Shown: positions 16,558 to 26,646, counted from the first letter of the stretch. The stretch is DNA of 64,000 bases from Microlunatus speluncae (GCF_009299835.1 NZ_VKCZ01000009.1:1-64000); one strand, 5' to 3'. A program made the numbers and translations. Notes: generated from the sequence alone by a model not told the origin.

Positions 16558-18326
16558 TGATCTTGCGCATCCTCGCGCTGTGGATCGCGACCGCCTTCCG
16601 GGCCAATCCCCGGTTGACCATCCTGATGTGCGCCACCACGGTGCTCGGCTCGGCCTTGGCGCCGATCTCGGTCTACGGCGTGAAGTTGATCATCGACGGA
16701 GCGACCGGCGCGGACACGTTGCTGCTCGGGGTCGCGGTCACCACGATCACCCTGCTGGTCTCGACCGCGGCGAACCAGATCGCGGGCCCGTTCGGCGACA
16801 CGCTGGATGATCAGGTGGTCCGCTATGTCTATGACGACCTGCTCCGGCTGACCACCGGCATCCCCTCCCTCGCCCACCACGAGAACCCGGAGCTGGCCGA
16901 CCGAGTGTCCATGATCGAACGGGACGCGTACCAGCTCGGTGGGATCTGGCGGATGCTGATGACGATCGGCGTGGTCAGCGGCGTCACCACAGTGATCGTG
17001 CTGCTCAGCTCGGTCGACCCACTGCTCAACCTGCTGCTCCTGCTGGCGTTGCTGCCGGCCGCCGTGTCCGCCCTGATGTTGTATCGCCGCAACAATCTGT
17101 GGCGCACCAACGAGCGGTTCCGCCGGCTGGCCAACGAGGTGACCGACGTGCTGGCCGAGGCCAAGCACGGGGTCGAGGTCCGTTGCTTCGGCCTGGTCGG
17201 CCCGCTGGTCCAGGTGGTGCGCAACGGAATGGACGCCCGCCGCATCCCCTGGGTCGCGATGACCCGCCGGTACGGGCTGCTCGAGGGCCTGGCCTGGTTG
17301 ATCTTCGGCGCCGGCTACGCGGTGGCGATCGTCGGCGTCCTCGGCTGGGCGCAGGCCGGCCAGGCAACGGCCGGGGACGTGATCCTGATCGTGCTGATCG
17401 GCCCGCAGGTCGCCACCACCGCCCACTCGGTGGCCGCGAACCTGGCGATCGTGATCGGCGCGACCCAGACCTTCGGCCGTTACCAGTGGCTCCGCGACTA
17501 CGCCACCAGCCAGTCCTGGTCCGGCAGTGTCGGCGCTCCGCCGGAGCGGCTGACCGACGGGATCCGCTTCGAGGGCGTCTCGTTCAGCTACCCGGGGACC
17601 ACGACCACCGTGCTGGACGACGTCGACCTGGTGCTGCCGGCCGGCCGCACGGTCGCCTTCGTCGGCGAGAACGGCGCCGGGAAGTCGACCCTGGTGAAGC
17701 TGCTGGCGCGGCTCTACGACCCGACCGACGGCCAGGTCACCGTGGACGGCACAGCGCTGACCAGTTTCGATCCGGCCGCCTGGCGGGAACGGATCTCGGC
17801 CGGCTTCCAGGACTTCGCCACCTTCGAGTTCCTGGCCTCCGACTCGGTCGGCGTCGGCGATCTCAAGCGGCGCGACGACCGGGCGGTGCTGGACGACGCC
17901 GTCCGCTCCGGCGAGGCCGCCCCGGTGATCGCCTCGCTGCCCGACGGGCTGGACAGCATGCTCGGCCGCCGCTTCACCGGTGGCGTCGGCCTGTCCGGCG
18001 GCCAGTGGCAGCGGCTGGCCCTGGCCCGGGCCTTCATGCGGCCGGAGCCGCTGGTGATGCTGCTGGACGAGCCGACCGCGGCGCTGGACCCGGAGGCCGA
18101 GGCGGCGATCTACGACCGGTACGGCCAGGCCGCCCGCGAGCTGGCCGAGCGCACCGGCGCGGTCACCATCCTGGTGTCGCACCGGTTCTCGACGGTCCGG
18201 ATGGCCGACCTGATCGTGGTCGTCGCCGACGGCAAGATCAGCGAGTACGGCAGCCACGCCGACCTGCTGGCCGCCGGCGGCCGCTACGCCCGGCTGTTCG
18301 AGCTGCAGGCCCGGGCCTACCGCTGA
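16554..18326 (+). CDS. ABC exporter half-transporter, subunit 2
   Basis: A 590-residue partner of the preceding half-transporter. N-terminal membrane segments run to about residue 310. The nucleotide-binding domain has FVGENGAGKSTLVKLLARLY, Q-loop AGFQDFATFEF, signature LSGGQWQRLALARAF, Walker B LVMLLDEPTAALD and H-loop LVSHRFS. Both subunits keep a catalytic glutamate, so neither ATPase site looks degenerate by these motifs. The ATG overlaps the upstream stop (ATGA), and GGAAGGAG lies 8 bp upstream. A second ATG one codon later is also possible. Confidence 0.9.
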   Translation: MMILRILALWIATAFRANPRLTILMCATTVLGSALAPISVYGVKLIIDGATGADTLLLGVAVTTITLLVSTAANQIAGPFGDTLDDQVVRYVYDDLLRLTTGIPSLAHHENPELADRVSMIERDAYQLGGIWRMLMTIGVVSGVTTVIVLLSSVDPLLNLLLLLALLPAAVSALMLYRRNNLWRTNERFRRLANEVTDVLAEAKHGVEVRCFGLVGPLVQVVRNGMDARRIPWVAMTRRYGLLEGLAWLIFGAGYAVAIVGVLGWAQAGQATAGDVILIVLIGPQVATTAHSVAANLAIVIGATQTFGRYQWLRDYATSQSWSGSVGAPPERLTDGIRFEGVSFSYPGTTTTVLDDVDLVLPAGRTVAFVGENGAGKSTLVKLLARLYDPTDGQVTVDGTALTSFDPAAWRERISAGFQDFATFEFLASDSVGVGDLKRRDDRAVLDDAVRSGEAAPVIASLPDGLDSMLGRRFTGGVGLSGGQWQRLALARAFMRPEPLVMLLDEPTAALDPEAEAAIYDRYGQAARELAERTGAVTILVSHRFSTVRMADLIVVVADGKISEYGSHADLLAAGGRYARLFELQARAYR

Positions 18327-18618
18327 GGCAATTCGGATCTTCTTCCTCCTGGATGCAACCAGCTCCGCCCGGCGGGCGTACCACCCGTGAACAGGGAGTT
18401 GGGGGCGAGGAGAAAGAGGATCCGATGAAACGCGGCGCGCCATGAGCGAGGCTGTCGTGACCTCGGCCCGTCTACCGGGCATGATGCACCAGGGAGGTCC
18501 GGCGACCCCGTCGGACACGAGCCTGGGCACGGTCACGACCGCGCGCAGCGAAACCCCACGGCACCGCCTGTGGGCGGAGGGCACGCCACCCGGCGCTCGC
18601 CCGACGACCGGGAAGTTC

Positions 18619-19116
18619 ATGGATTCCGACACCTTCGACGCGCTGTATGCCGGCTCGTTCAGCCGGCTGGTCGGTCAGATCTACGCCATGTGCGGCAACG
18701 TGGCCGAGGCGCAGGACTGCGTCCAGGAGGCGTTCGTCCGCGCCTGGGACAAGCGCCGGACGCTGGACACCGAGCAGGCACCGGAGGCCTGGGTGCGGAC
18801 GGTCGCCTACCGGCTGGCGGTGAGCCGGTGGCGCAAGGCGCGCCGGGCCCTGCTGCCGCCCGACCGGGCCATGCAACCCGATGAGATCCCGCCCGAGCCC
18901 GATGTCACCCGGGTCGCCCTGGCGCGGGCCCTGCAGCAACTGCCGCCCGACCAGCGCCGCGCGATCGTGCTGCACCACCTGTGTGACCTGTCGGTGGCCG
19001 AGATCGCCCTCGAGGTCGGTTCGCCGGTCGGCACGATCAAGGCCCGGCTGTCCCGAGGACGTACCGCCCTCGCTGCCCTGTTGGAAGACGACCCCGCGAA
19101 GGAGGTGCGCTCATGA
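18619..19116 (+). CDS. ECF sigma factor (SigE-like subgroup)
   Basis: A 165-residue extracytoplasmic-function sigma factor. Region 2 is FDALYAGSFSRLVGQIYAMCGNVAEAQDCVQEAFVRAWDKR, whose motif AEAQDCVQEAFVRAW marks region 2.2. Region 4 is LQQLPPDQRRAIVLHHLCDLSVAEIALEVGSPVGTIKARLSRGR. I chose the ATG at 18619 because the conserved domain begins there. An in-frame start at 18442 would add 59 residues of low-complexity sequence. Its stop overlaps the next gene, a membrane protein that probably acts as its regulator. Confidence 0.9.
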   Translation: MDSDTFDALYAGSFSRLVGQIYAMCGNVAEAQDCVQEAFVRAWDKRRTLDTEQAPEAWVRTVAYRLAVSRWRKARRALLPPDRAMQPDEIPPEPDVTRVALARALQQLPPDQRRAIVLHHLCDLSVAEIALEVGSPVGTIKARLSRGRTALAALLEDDPAKEVRS

Positions 19117-20630
19117 CCGGACACGATCCGCTCGACGACCTGCGCCACCTGGCCGCGGCCGGTGAGCGCGCGGCCCGACCGAGTGAGCCGGAAGAGGTCC
19201 GGGCCCGAGGCGACCGCCGCCGGCGGGTGCGCCGGGTCGGGACCGCCGTCGGCACCCTGGCCGTCGCGGTGCTGGTCGGTGCCATCGGCCTCGGCGTGGT
19301 GAACCAGACCGGAGTCCTGCCCCACGTCCCCGACCCGGCCGGCACGCCCTCGGCCACCGCCGCCCCGCTGCCGGGCGTCACCGAGGACAATCTGCCGACC
19401 GAGACCGACCTGGAGTGGGACAAGCCGGGTGACTGGAAGATCGGCAGCACCGCTCCGGGCGCCGGCTCGGAGCTGACCAGCGAATGCTTCCAGGGTCTGC
19501 CGAGCGACCTCGGCTCGGATTCCGAGGCCTACCGCAGCTACACGATGAACAAGAACTGGGCCTCGGCGACGGCACTGCAGTTCGGCACCGACCAGGCTGC
19601 CCAGGAGGCGTACCGGACCCTGACCGCCTGGGCCGACGAGTGCGAGGAGACACTGGCCGACAAGGGACACAAGCAGACCCGCAGCTGGGACTGGGTCCCG
19701 GTCGAGACCGAGTACGGCGAGGCCAAGTTCCGGCTGATCAGCTACGACATCCTGAACGAGCCCGAAGCCGACCCGAACTTCGGTCAGTTCGAGCAGTACG
19801 GGCTGATCCGCTCCGGGAACCGGGTCGAGATCCTCACGATGGCCAACCGCAACACCGAGCATCACTGGGCCACGGATCAGCAGGAGGCCGAGGACACCGG
19901 GCAGGCGCTGGACCCGATGATCAGGTCGCTGCCCAAGGCCGCGGCTCGGCTGGCCGGCGACCCGGTCGAGCCGACGCCGAGCACGGAACCGACCCGCGAG
20001 CTGACCGACGACAACCAGGTCCGGCCCGGCGACCTGCCGGAGATCGACGGCCTCGCCGCCGAGGAATACAAAGCCAACGCCCGGCCGGCCAGCCGCCCGT
20101 CCAACTGCTTCCCGGAGAGTCTCGACTCGCTGCAGCCGACCGGCAGCCTGGTGCGCAGCTTCCGCTACGTCATCACCGATCCGGGCACCACCGAGGACAC
20201 CTCGGACCCGCTGTATGAGCATCCGACCTACTACACGGTCGCGCTGCAGTTCGCCGACGAGGCGAAGGCGACGACCGCGTACGAGGAGGTCAGTCGCTGG
20301 GTCGAGAACTGCGCCGACACCCTGGACGCCGAGGGTTTCCGCGCCCCGGGCGGCGGGACCGTGAGCGGCTTCAACGAATGGTTCCCGGTCCGCGGCGATG
20401 TCAAGACCGCCCGGTTCACCGAGTTCAGCTACCAGCGTCCGGACGAGCAGGACGGCAGCGGCTTCTGGGAGGCCGTCGGGCTGGTCCGGGTCGGCGACCG
20501 GCTCGCTATCGCGATCAACCTGAAGTACGGCCAGGACTCCAACTGGGACTCGGATCCGGACTCTGGGATCGCCGGCCCGCACCCACTGGCTGACATCATC
20601 CCGGCCGCCGCCAAGCGGCTCGCCAAGTAG
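19113..20630 (+). CDS. Membrane protein with duplicated extracellular domain, putative sigma regulator
   Basis: A 505-residue protein coupled to the ECF gene by ATGA overlap. The first about 40 residues are cytoplasmic, charged and Arg-rich. One membrane segment lies at about 42-62, followed by two tandem extracellular domains of about 160-175 residues. Each domain begins with a Cys (Cys125, Cys332) and has a second Cys 52-68 residues on (Cys177, Cys400). Each then has a W..VPVE or EWFPVR strand, a GLIRSGNRVEI or GLVRVGDRLAI strand, and ends in P.AAARLAG or PAAAKRLAK. This matches the general plan of PknH-like sensor ectodomains. The anti-sigma role is inferred from gene order; no zinc-binding HxxxCxxC motif is present. 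Confidence 0.7.
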   Translation: MTGHDPLDDLRHLAAAGERAARPSEPEEVRARGDRRRRVRRVGTAVGTLAVAVLVGAIGLGVVNQTGVLPHVPDPAGTPSATAAPLPGVTEDNLPTETDLEWDKPGDWKIGSTAPGAGSELTSECFQGLPSDLGSDSEAYRSYTMNKNWASATALQFGTDQAAQEAYRTLTAWADECEETLADKGHKQTRSWDWVPVETEYGEAKFRLISYDILNEPEADPNFGQFEQYGLIRSGNRVEILTMANRNTEHHWATDQQEAEDTGQALDPMIRSLPKAAARLAGDPVEPTPSTEPTRELTDDNQVRPGDLPEIDGLAAEEYKANARPASRPSNCFPESLDSLQPTGSLVRSFRYVITDPGTTEDTSDPLYEHPTYYTVALQFADEAKATTAYEEVSRWVENCADTLDAEGFRAPGGGTVSGFNEWFPVRGDVKTARFTEFSYQRPDEQDGSGFWEAVGLVRVGDRLAIAINLKYGQDSNWDSDPDSGIAGPHPLADIIPAAAKRLAK

Positions 20631-20710
20631 GTCCGACCGGCGGTCAGAGCCGTCCCGCGGTGCGGACCGAGCCGCCCGGGCGCCCGCTCTGGGCGGCCTA
20701 GGGTCGGACC

Positions 20711-21781
20711 ATGAGCTACGCGCACCTCGGTTCGTACAGCGACTGGCCCGACTGGAGCGGCGCGCCGGCCGCCCGGGCGACGCCGCCGGACCGTGATCAG
20801 GTTCGTCGGCGGGTGCACGAGTTGCTGGCCGTCACGGACGAGGAACCGGCGGAAGTCCGGGTCGAGCGGCGGTGGCAGGACGACGGCATCGAGGGCGAGG
20901 AGGTGTCCTGGTCGGTCGGCTTCGGGCCGCGGACCCGGGCCTGGCTGCTCCGGCCGGCCGACGCGACCGGCCCGTTGCCCGGGATCGTCGGACTGCACTC
21001 GCATGACGGGTTCAAGTTCTACGGCAAGGAGAAGATCGCCGACGGGCCTGATCCGATCCCGCCGTCGATCGCCGCGCTGCGGGCGAACGCCTACGACGGG
21101 CTGGCGTTCGCCAACCGGCTCTGCCGCCGGGGTTTCGTGGTGCTGGTGCCGGACGTGTTCTGCTGGGGCAGCCGGGGCTTCCCGCTCGACGCGATCCCGG
21201 AGTCGATGCGACGCACCGGCGAGGAGGTCGAGGCCTACAACGCGGCGGCCCGGGACCACGAGCACCTGGTCGAGAAATACTGCCGGCTGCTCGGCACCAC
21301 CTTCGCGGCGCTGGTCAACCGGGAGGACCGCATCGCCCTGGCGTACCTGCGTTCCCGGCCCGAGGTCGGTGATCAACTCGGCTGCGTCGGGCTGTCCGGC
21401 GGCGGCTGCCGAGCGGCGCTGCTGCAGGCCACCAGCGACGTCGCGGCCTCGGTCGTGGTCGGCATGATGAGCACGTACGACGGACTGCTCGACCGCCACG
21501 TCGCCTCGCACACCTGGATGTTCTTCCCGGCCGGGGTGCCGGACACGATCGACTGGTCGGATCTGGCCGCCTGTCGGGCGCCGAGCCCGCTGCTGGTGCA
21601 GTACAACCGGCAGGACGACCTCTTCGACCTCACCGCCGCGCAGGCGGCGCATGACCGAATCGCCGGGCACTACGCCGACACCCCGGACGCCTATCAGGGC
21701 CGGTTCTACGACGGCCACCACAAGTTCGACCGCCGGATGCAGGACGAGGCGTTCGACTGGCTCGGTGAGCACCTGCGCTAG
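20711..21781 (+). CDS. Alpha/beta hydrolase (dienelactone hydrolase/acetyl xylan esterase-like)
   Basis: A 356-residue alpha/beta hydrolase without a signal peptide. The nucleophile elbow is GLSGGGCRAALL. The acid is likely in the Asp pair of QYNRQDDLFD, and the histidine lies in FYDGHHKFDRRMQ near the C terminus. A GIVGLHSHDG oxyanion-region strand precedes. The family includes carboxylesterases and dienelactone hydrolases; the actual ester substrate cannot be told. It has no clear operon partner, and its 3' end faces the palindromic repeat at 21.8 kb. Confidence 0.8.
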   Translation: MSYAHLGSYSDWPDWSGAPAARATPPDRDQVRRRVHELLAVTDEEPAEVRVERRWQDDGIEGEEVSWSVGFGPRTRAWLLRPADATGPLPGIVGLHSHDGFKFYGKEKIADGPDPIPPSIAALRANAYDGLAFANRLCRRGFVVLVPDVFCWGSRGFPLDAIPESMRRTGEEVEAYNAAARDHEHLVEKYCRLLGTTFAALVNREDRIALAYLRSRPEVGDQLGCVGLSGGGCRAALLQATSDVAASVVVGMMSTYDGLLDRHVASHTWMFFPAGVPDTIDWSDLAACRAPSPLLVQYNRQDDLFDLTAAQAAHDRIAGHYADTPDAYQGRFYDGHHKFDRRMQDEAFDWLGEHLR

Positions 21782-21790
21782 CGCCCGTTC

Positions 21791-21933
21791 CGTTCCCTGA
21801 GCCTGGTCGTTGGGCAGGCCAGGTGCGGCTCGCTTGTTTCGTTCCCTGAGCTTGGTCGTTGGGCAGGCCGGGTGCAATTCGCCTGATCTCACGATCATGC
21901 ACCTGGCCTGCCCTTCGACAGGCTCAGGGAACG
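21791..21933. repeat. Palindromic cluster of three GTTCCCTGAGCCTG-type repeats
   Basis: Two direct copies at 21791-21826 and 21840-21875 (CGTTCCCTGAGCCTGGTCG, then TTGGGCAGGCCAGGTGC or a variant) are followed by one inverted copy at 21899-21933 (GCACCTGGCCTGCCCTTCGA, then CAGGCTCAGGGAACG). Each arm is about 35 bp. The cluster fills the space between the convergent hydrolase and sdhB genes. It uses the same end motif as the larger nested elements elsewhere in the window. Confidence 0.85.
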
Positions 21934-21960
21934 AAAGAGCTGACTCGGGAACGAAGCAGG

Positions 21961-22719
21961 TCAGGAGCCGGGGCGGAGCATGGCGCCGAGCAGGTCCCGG
22001 TTGAGGCGGGAGATGGTCTCCAGCGGGATGCCCTTCGGGCAGACGGCGGTGCATTCACCGATGTTGGTGCAGTTGCCGAAGCCCTCGGCGTCGTGCTGTT
22101 CCACCATCCCGATCACCCGCGACTTCCGCTCCGGCTGGCCCTGCGGCAGCAGGCCCAGGTGGGTCACCTTGGCCGCGGTGAACAGCATCGCCGAACCGTT
22201 CGGGCAGGCCGCGACGCAGGCGCCGCAGCCGATGCAGGTGGCGGCGTCGAAGGCATGATCGGCGTCGGCCTTCGGCACCGGCATCGCATGCGCGTCGGGG
22301 GCGGCGCCGGTGTTGGCGCTGATGAAGCCGCCGGCGGCGACGATCCGGTCGAAGGCGCCGCGGTCGACGACCAGGTCCTTGATCACCGGGAACGGATCGG
22401 CCCGCCACGGCTCGATGTCGATCACATCACCGTCGGAGAAGGATCGCATGTGCAGCTGGCAGGTGGTGGTCGGCACCGGGGAGTTCGCCCGGCCGTGGGC
22501 GACGCCGTTGATCACGACGCCGCACATGCCACAGATGCCTTCGCGGCAGTCGGCGTCGAAGGCGATCGGGTCCTCGCCGGCCAGGGTGAGCCGCTCGTTC
22601 AGGACGTCCAGCATCTCCAGGAAGGACATGTGTTCGGAGACGTCCTCGACCGGGTAGGACACCATCTTGCCCTCGGCGTCCGGGCCGGGCTGCCGCCACA
22701 CCCGTACCGTGATCTTCAC
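21961..22719 (-). CDS. sdhB: Succinate dehydrogenase iron-sulfur subunit (locus 1)
   Basis: A 252-residue complex II iron-sulfur protein passing electrons from SdhA to the membrane quinone site. It has an N-terminal plant-type [2Fe-2S] site ([10 protein letters not shown]), then [12 protein letters not shown] and [14 protein letters not shown] for the [4Fe-4S] and [3Fe-4S] clusters. The C terminus ([17 protein letters not shown]) is typical of the b558-type complexes. The GTG start has GGGAAGG 8 bp upstream. It is the last gene of a C-A-B operon, 28 bp after sdhA. Confidence 0.95.
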   Translation of the reverse strand: MKITVRVWRQPGPDAEGKMVSYPVEDVSEHMSFLEMLDVLNERLTLAGEDPIAFDADCREGICGMCGVVINGVAHGRANSPVPTTTCQLHMRSFSDGDVIDIEPWRADPFPVIKDLVVDRGAFDRIVAAGGFISANTGAAPDAHAMPVPKADADHAFDAATCIGCGACVAACPNGSAMLFTAAKVTHLGLLPQGQPERKSRVIGMVEQHDAEGFGNCTNIGECTAVCPKGIPLETISRLNRDLLGAMLRPGS

Positions 22720-22747
22720 TGGTTGCGCCTTCCCATCAGGTCCGTGA

Positions 22748-24739
22748 TCACTTGTAGCTCCGCTGTTTCAGCTCGACGTATTCGTAGGTCAGCGGTTCCT
22801 TGTGCAGCACCGCCTTGCCGTTGTCGCCGCCGAACTCCCAGGCCGAGACGTGGGCGAATTCCTCGTCGTGCCGGAGCGCCTCGCCGTCCTCGGTCTGGCT
22901 CTCGGCGCGGAAATGGCCGCCACACGATTCGCGGCGGACCAGCGCGTCGATGCACATCAATTCGGCCAACTCGAAGAAGTCGGCGACCCGGCCGGCCCGT
23001 TCCAGGGCCTGGTTCAATTCCTCGTTGCCGCCGAGCACCCGCACGTCGGACCAGAATTCGCGCTTCAATTCACGGATCTCGGTGATCGCCTTGCGCAGGC
23101 CTTCCTCGGTCCGCTCCATGCCGCAGTAGTCCCACATGATCTTGCCGAGGGCCTTGTGGAACGAGTCGACGGTACGACTGCCGTTGACCGCCAACAACTG
23201 ATCGATCCGGCCCTTGACCTGATCGATCGCCGCCGCGGCGTCCGGATGGGATTCGTCCACATCCTCGAACGGGCCGTCGGCAAGATAGTCGTTGATCGTG
23301 TACGGCAGCACGAAATAGCCGTCACCGAGCCCCTGCATCAGCGCGCTCGCACCGAGCCGGTTCGCACCATGATCGGAGAAGTTCGCCTCACCGGTGACGA
23401 AAAGGCCCGGAATGGTCGACTGCAGGTCGTAATCCACCCACAGCCCGCCCATCGTGTAGTGCACCGCGGGATAGATCCGCATCGGCACCTGGTACGGATC
23501 CTCGCCGGTGATCTGGGCATACATGTCGAACAGGTTGCCGTATTTCGCGACGACCGCCTTGCGACCCAGCCTCTTGATCGCGTCGGCGAAATCCAGATAG
23601 ACGCCCAATCCACCGGGCCCGACGCCGCGGCCCTCGTCGCAGACATTCTTGGCCGCCCGAGACGCGATGTCACGCGGCACCAGGTTGCCGAAGCTCGGAT
23701 AGATCCGCTCCAGGTAGTAATCCCGGTCCGCCTCCGGGATCTCCCGCGGATCGCGTTTGTCCGAACCGTCCTTCGGCACCCAGATCCGGCCGTCGTTGCG
23801 CAGCGACTCGCTCATCAGCGTCAGCTTGGACTGATATTCGCCGGACACCGGAATGCAGGTCGGGTGAATCTGCGTGTAACACGGATTGGCGAAATAGGCG
23901 CCCTTGCGATGGGCCCGCCAGGTGGCGGTGACGTTGCACCCCATCGCATTGGTGGACAGATAGAACACGTTCCCGTAGCCGCCGGTGGCCAGCACCACGA
24001 CGTCGGCGAAATGCGGCTCGATCTCGCCGGTCACCATGTCCCGCACGACGATGCCGCGGGCCCGGCCGTCGATCATGATCAATTCCAGCATCTCGTGCCG
24101 GGTGTGCACCTCGACCGTGCCGGCCGCGACCTGTCGCTCCAGTGCCTGATAGGCGCCGAGCAGCAACTGCTGCCCGGTCTGGCCGCGAGCGTAGAAGGTG
24201 CGCGACACCTGCACCCCGCCGAAGGACCGGTTGTCCAGCAGGCCGCCGTACTCGCGGGCGAACGGGACGCCCTGGGCCACACATTGATCGATGATCTGCA
24301 GGCTGACCTGGGCCAACCGGTAGACGTTGGACTCCCGGGACCGGAAGTCGCCGCCCTTCACCGTGTCGTAGAACAGGCGGTAGACCGAGTCGCCGTCGTT
24401 GCGGTAGTTCTTCGCCGCGTTGATGCCGCCCTGCGCGGCGATCGAATGCGCCCGGCGCGGCGAGTCCTGATAGCAGAAGCTCTTGACCCGGTAGCCGGCC
24501 TCCCCCAGCGTCGCCGCGGCCGACGCCCCGGCCAGACCGGTGCCGACGATGATCACGTCCAGCTTGCGCCGGTTCGCCGGATTGACCAGCCGGGCATTGA
24601 ACTTCCGGTGATCCCAGCGATCCGCGATCGGTCCCGGCGGCGCCTTCCGGTCCTGGATCGGCGCACCTTCGACGAAGATCGAATCCGCGTCGACCGAAGG
24701 CACCTCCGCCGCGGTGATCGAATCCGTGTTGTCGCTCAT
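22748..24739 (-). CDS. sdhA: Succinate dehydrogenase/fumarate reductase flavoprotein subunit (locus 1)
   Basis: A 663-residue FAD subunit oxidising succinate at the cytoplasmic face of the membrane. The dinucleotide fold is [21 protein letters not shown]. The covalent FAD-binding histidine lies in [47 protein letters not shown] and the C-terminal [12 protein letters not shown] follow. I start at the ATG at 24737-24739, which overlaps the sdhC stop by 4 bp; upstream open frame is out of context. It groups with the long (over 600 residues) SdhA paired with five-helix cytochrome b anchors. Confidence 0.96.
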   Translation of the reverse strand: MSDNTDSITAAEVPSVDADSIFVEGAPIQDRKAPPGPIADRWDHRKFNARLVNPANRRKLDVIIVGTGLAGASAAATLGEAGYRVKSFCYQDSPRRAHSIAAQGGINAAKNYRNDGDSVYRLFYDTVKGGDFRSRESNVYRLAQVSLQIIDQCVAQGVPFAREYGGLLDNRSFGGVQVSRTFYARGQTGQQLLLGAYQALERQVAAGTVEVHTRHEMLELIMIDGRARGIVVRDMVTGEIEPHFADVVVLATGGYGNVFYLSTNAMGCNVTATWRAHRKGAYFANPCYTQIHPTCIPVSGEYQSKLTLMSESLRNDGRIWVPKDGSDKRDPREIPEADRDYYLERIYPSFGNLVPRDIASRAAKNVCDEGRGVGPGGLGVYLDFADAIKRLGRKAVVAKYGNLFDMYAQITGEDPYQVPMRIYPAVHYTMGGLWVDYDLQSTIPGLFVTGEANFSDHGANRLGASALMQGLGDGYFVLPYTINDYLADGPFEDVDESHPDAAAAIDQVKGRIDQLLAVNGSRTVDSFHKALGKIMWDYCGMERTEEGLRKAITEIRELKREFWSDVRVLGGNEELNQALERAGRVADFFELAELMCIDALVRRESCGGHFRAESQTEDGEALRHDEEFAHVSAWEFGGDNGKAVLHKEPLTYEYVELKQRSYK

Positions 24740-25452
24740 GCTCCCACCACTCCCAAGAAGATCAACACCGGTGGGGTCAGGAAGCCCACCGTGATCACCA
24801 GTGCGACCCCGATCGCCACCAGGTTCAGTCCGCGCCGGGTAGCCGGGCTGAAATTGGCTCCCAGAGTGGTCAGCCCACTCCACAACCCGTGCCGCAGGTG
24901 GAATCCGACCGCGATCAAGGCGATCACGTAGGACAGCAGCACCCACCAGATGCCGAATCCGTTGACATAGCGCTGATACGGGCTGTCGCTGGCACCGCCC
25001 GGCGCGACCACGTTGAAGGTCAGATGCAGCAGGTGATAGATCACGAACAGGGCGATCACCGCCCCACCCCAGCGCAACGTGAACGAGGCGTAACTGCGCT
25101 GCACCCCGCGCTTGTGCTGACCGGACTCGTACCGCTTGCCGGCCCCGCCGCGGGCGTGGTGTGACCGCTTGGACAGCAGGACGGCCGACCAGACGTGGGC
25201 GATCAATCCCGCCAGCAACACGAGCCGGGCCACCCAGAGGACCGAATTGTGCGGCAGCATCGGCTCACCGAGCACCCGCAGGTGGTGCGCGTAGGTGTCG
25301 AACGCCTGCTGGCCGGCGAAGACCCAGAGGTTGCCGGCCATGTGCAAGATCAGATAGCCGTACATGATCAACCCGCTGACCGCCATCAGCGCCTTCAACG
25401 CGACCGTCGAGCGAGTTGCCCGCCGCGACGGCGTCACGATTGTGCTTGCCAC
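24736..25452 (-). CDS. sdhC: Succinate dehydrogenase cytochrome b558-type membrane anchor (locus 1)
   Basis: A 238-residue integral membrane protein with five predicted helices. It matches the single-subunit diheme cytochrome b558 anchors, which use menaquinone. Candidate heme-ligand histidines lie in [42 protein letters not shown] and [11 protein letters not shown]. It is the first gene of the operon. The start lies near 25450 and about 210 bp of non-coding sequence separates it from the divergent muramidase gene. Confidence 0.93.
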   Translation of the reverse strand: MASTIVTPSRRATRSTVALKALMAVSGLIMYGYLILHMAGNLWVFAGQQAFDTYAHHLRVLGEPMLPHNSVLWVARLVLLAGLIAHVWSAVLLSKRSHHARGGAGKRYESGQHKRGVQRSYASFTLRWGGAVIALFVIYHLLHLTFNVVAPGGASDSPYQRYVNGFGIWWVLLSYVIALIAVGFHLRHGLWSGLTTLGANFSPATRRGLNLVAIGVALVITVGFLTPPVLIFLGVVGA

Positions 25453-25664
25453 GCGGCTAACACTAGAACCGCAGCTTCGGTGGCCAGAAACTCAGAGAGC
25501 CTACTGTGGCGGATCTCTCAAGGGGCGGCACTTTCGGGGTGTCGCAGACCACAGATTTCCCGCTACGGTATGCGCGGGGCCGTCGTGTTCGGGGCGTCGA
25601 CCTGGTCTGGAGCCAGGGCGGATGGCGGAGCTGTTCCGGATTTACGCGTGAGATGGAACCCGCA

Positions 25665-26519
25665 ATGAACCTTTCTCCGACCCGTCCACGACTCTTCGCC
25701 CGACCGCTGGCGATCCTCGCGGCGGCGGCTCTGGTGGCCCTCGCGGCCGCGGTGCCGGCGCATGCCGAGGAGCAGGTGATCGGCTCCGGCGGCCGGCCCG
25801 GCGCCGGGTTGGTCCGCGAACCGGGCAAGTCCGCGCCCGCCCGTGGCCTGAACGAGGCCCCCGCCCCCGCTCCCGCACCGGCCCAGGTCGACGGCATCGA
25901 CGTGTCCGGCCACAACGAGTCGGTCGACTGGGCCCAGCACTGGGCCGACGGCAAGCGGTTCGCCTACATCAAGGCGACCGAGGGCTCGACCTTCCGCAGC
26001 TCCAAGTTCAGCGCGCAGTACACCGACTCCTACAACGCCGGTTTCATCCGCGGCGCGTATCACTTCGCCCGGCCGGACGGCGCCCCCGGTGACGTCCAGG
26101 CCGACTACTTCGTCGATCACGGCGGAGCCTGGTCGGCCGACGGGCAGACCCTGCCCGGCGTCCTGGACATCGAGATGCCCTATTTCGACGCCGATCAGTG
26201 CTGGGACCTGACCCCCGAGCAGATGGTCGCCTGGATCCGCGCCTTCACCACCCGCTATCACGAGCGGACCGGCCGGCAGGCCGTGATCTACACCGGCTAC
26301 TACTGGTGGGTCGACTGCACCGGCAACAGCACCGAGTTCGCCGACGCGAACCCGCTCTGGCTGGCCGCCTGGCGCTCCACCCCGCCGGAGAAGATCCCCG
26401 GCGGCTGGAGCGGCGGCTGGACCTTCTGGCAGTACACCGACACTCCCCTGGACCAGAACCGCTTCGCCGGCGACCTGCCGCTGCTCACAGAATTCGCCAC
26501 CGGAACCCCGATCGACTAA
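25665..26519 (+). CDS. Secreted GH25 muramidase (lysozyme)
   Basis: A 284-residue secreted peptidoglycan hydrolase. The signal peptide MNLSPTRPRLFARPLAILAA... ends at AHAEE. A short Pro/Ala-rich linker (EAPAPAPAPAQ) leads to the GH25 barrel: VDGIDVSGHNESVDWAQ, FAYIKATEGSTF, GAYHFARP, the catalytic acidic strand GVLDIEMPYF and WTFWQYTD near the end. These match Chalaropsis-type lysozymes cleaving the MurNAc-GlcNAc bond. The ATG at 25665 is preferred for its GGAA ribosome binding site; another ATG lies at 25653. It stands alone between two sdh operons. Confidence 0.92.
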   Translation: MNLSPTRPRLFARPLAILAAAALVALAAAVPAHAEEQVIGSGGRPGAGLVREPGKSAPARGLNEAPAPAPAPAQVDGIDVSGHNESVDWAQHWADGKRFAYIKATEGSTFRSSKFSAQYTDSYNAGFIRGAYHFARPDGAPGDVQADYFVDHGGAWSADGQTLPGVLDIEMPYFDADQCWDLTPEQMVAWIRAFTTRYHERTGRQAVIYTGYYWWVDCTGNSTEFADANPLWLAAWRSTPPEKIPGGWSGGWTFWQYTDTPLDQNRFAGDLPLLTEFATGTPID

Positions 26520-26646
26520 ACCCGTGCCGGTCCGGTCCCCACGCGACCGCTACTGGCCGACGCGAGCACTACAGCAGTCGCGCGGACCGATAGGAGTCGC
26601 GTCGCCCTGCCTGACCACGATCGGCAGGGCTCATTGGTCGTCGTCG

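Noticed and set aside
18442..18618. N-terminal 59-residue extension of the first ECF sigma factor
   Set aside because: Low-complexity sequence before region 2 with no family match; the ATG at 18619 begins exactly at the conserved domain.
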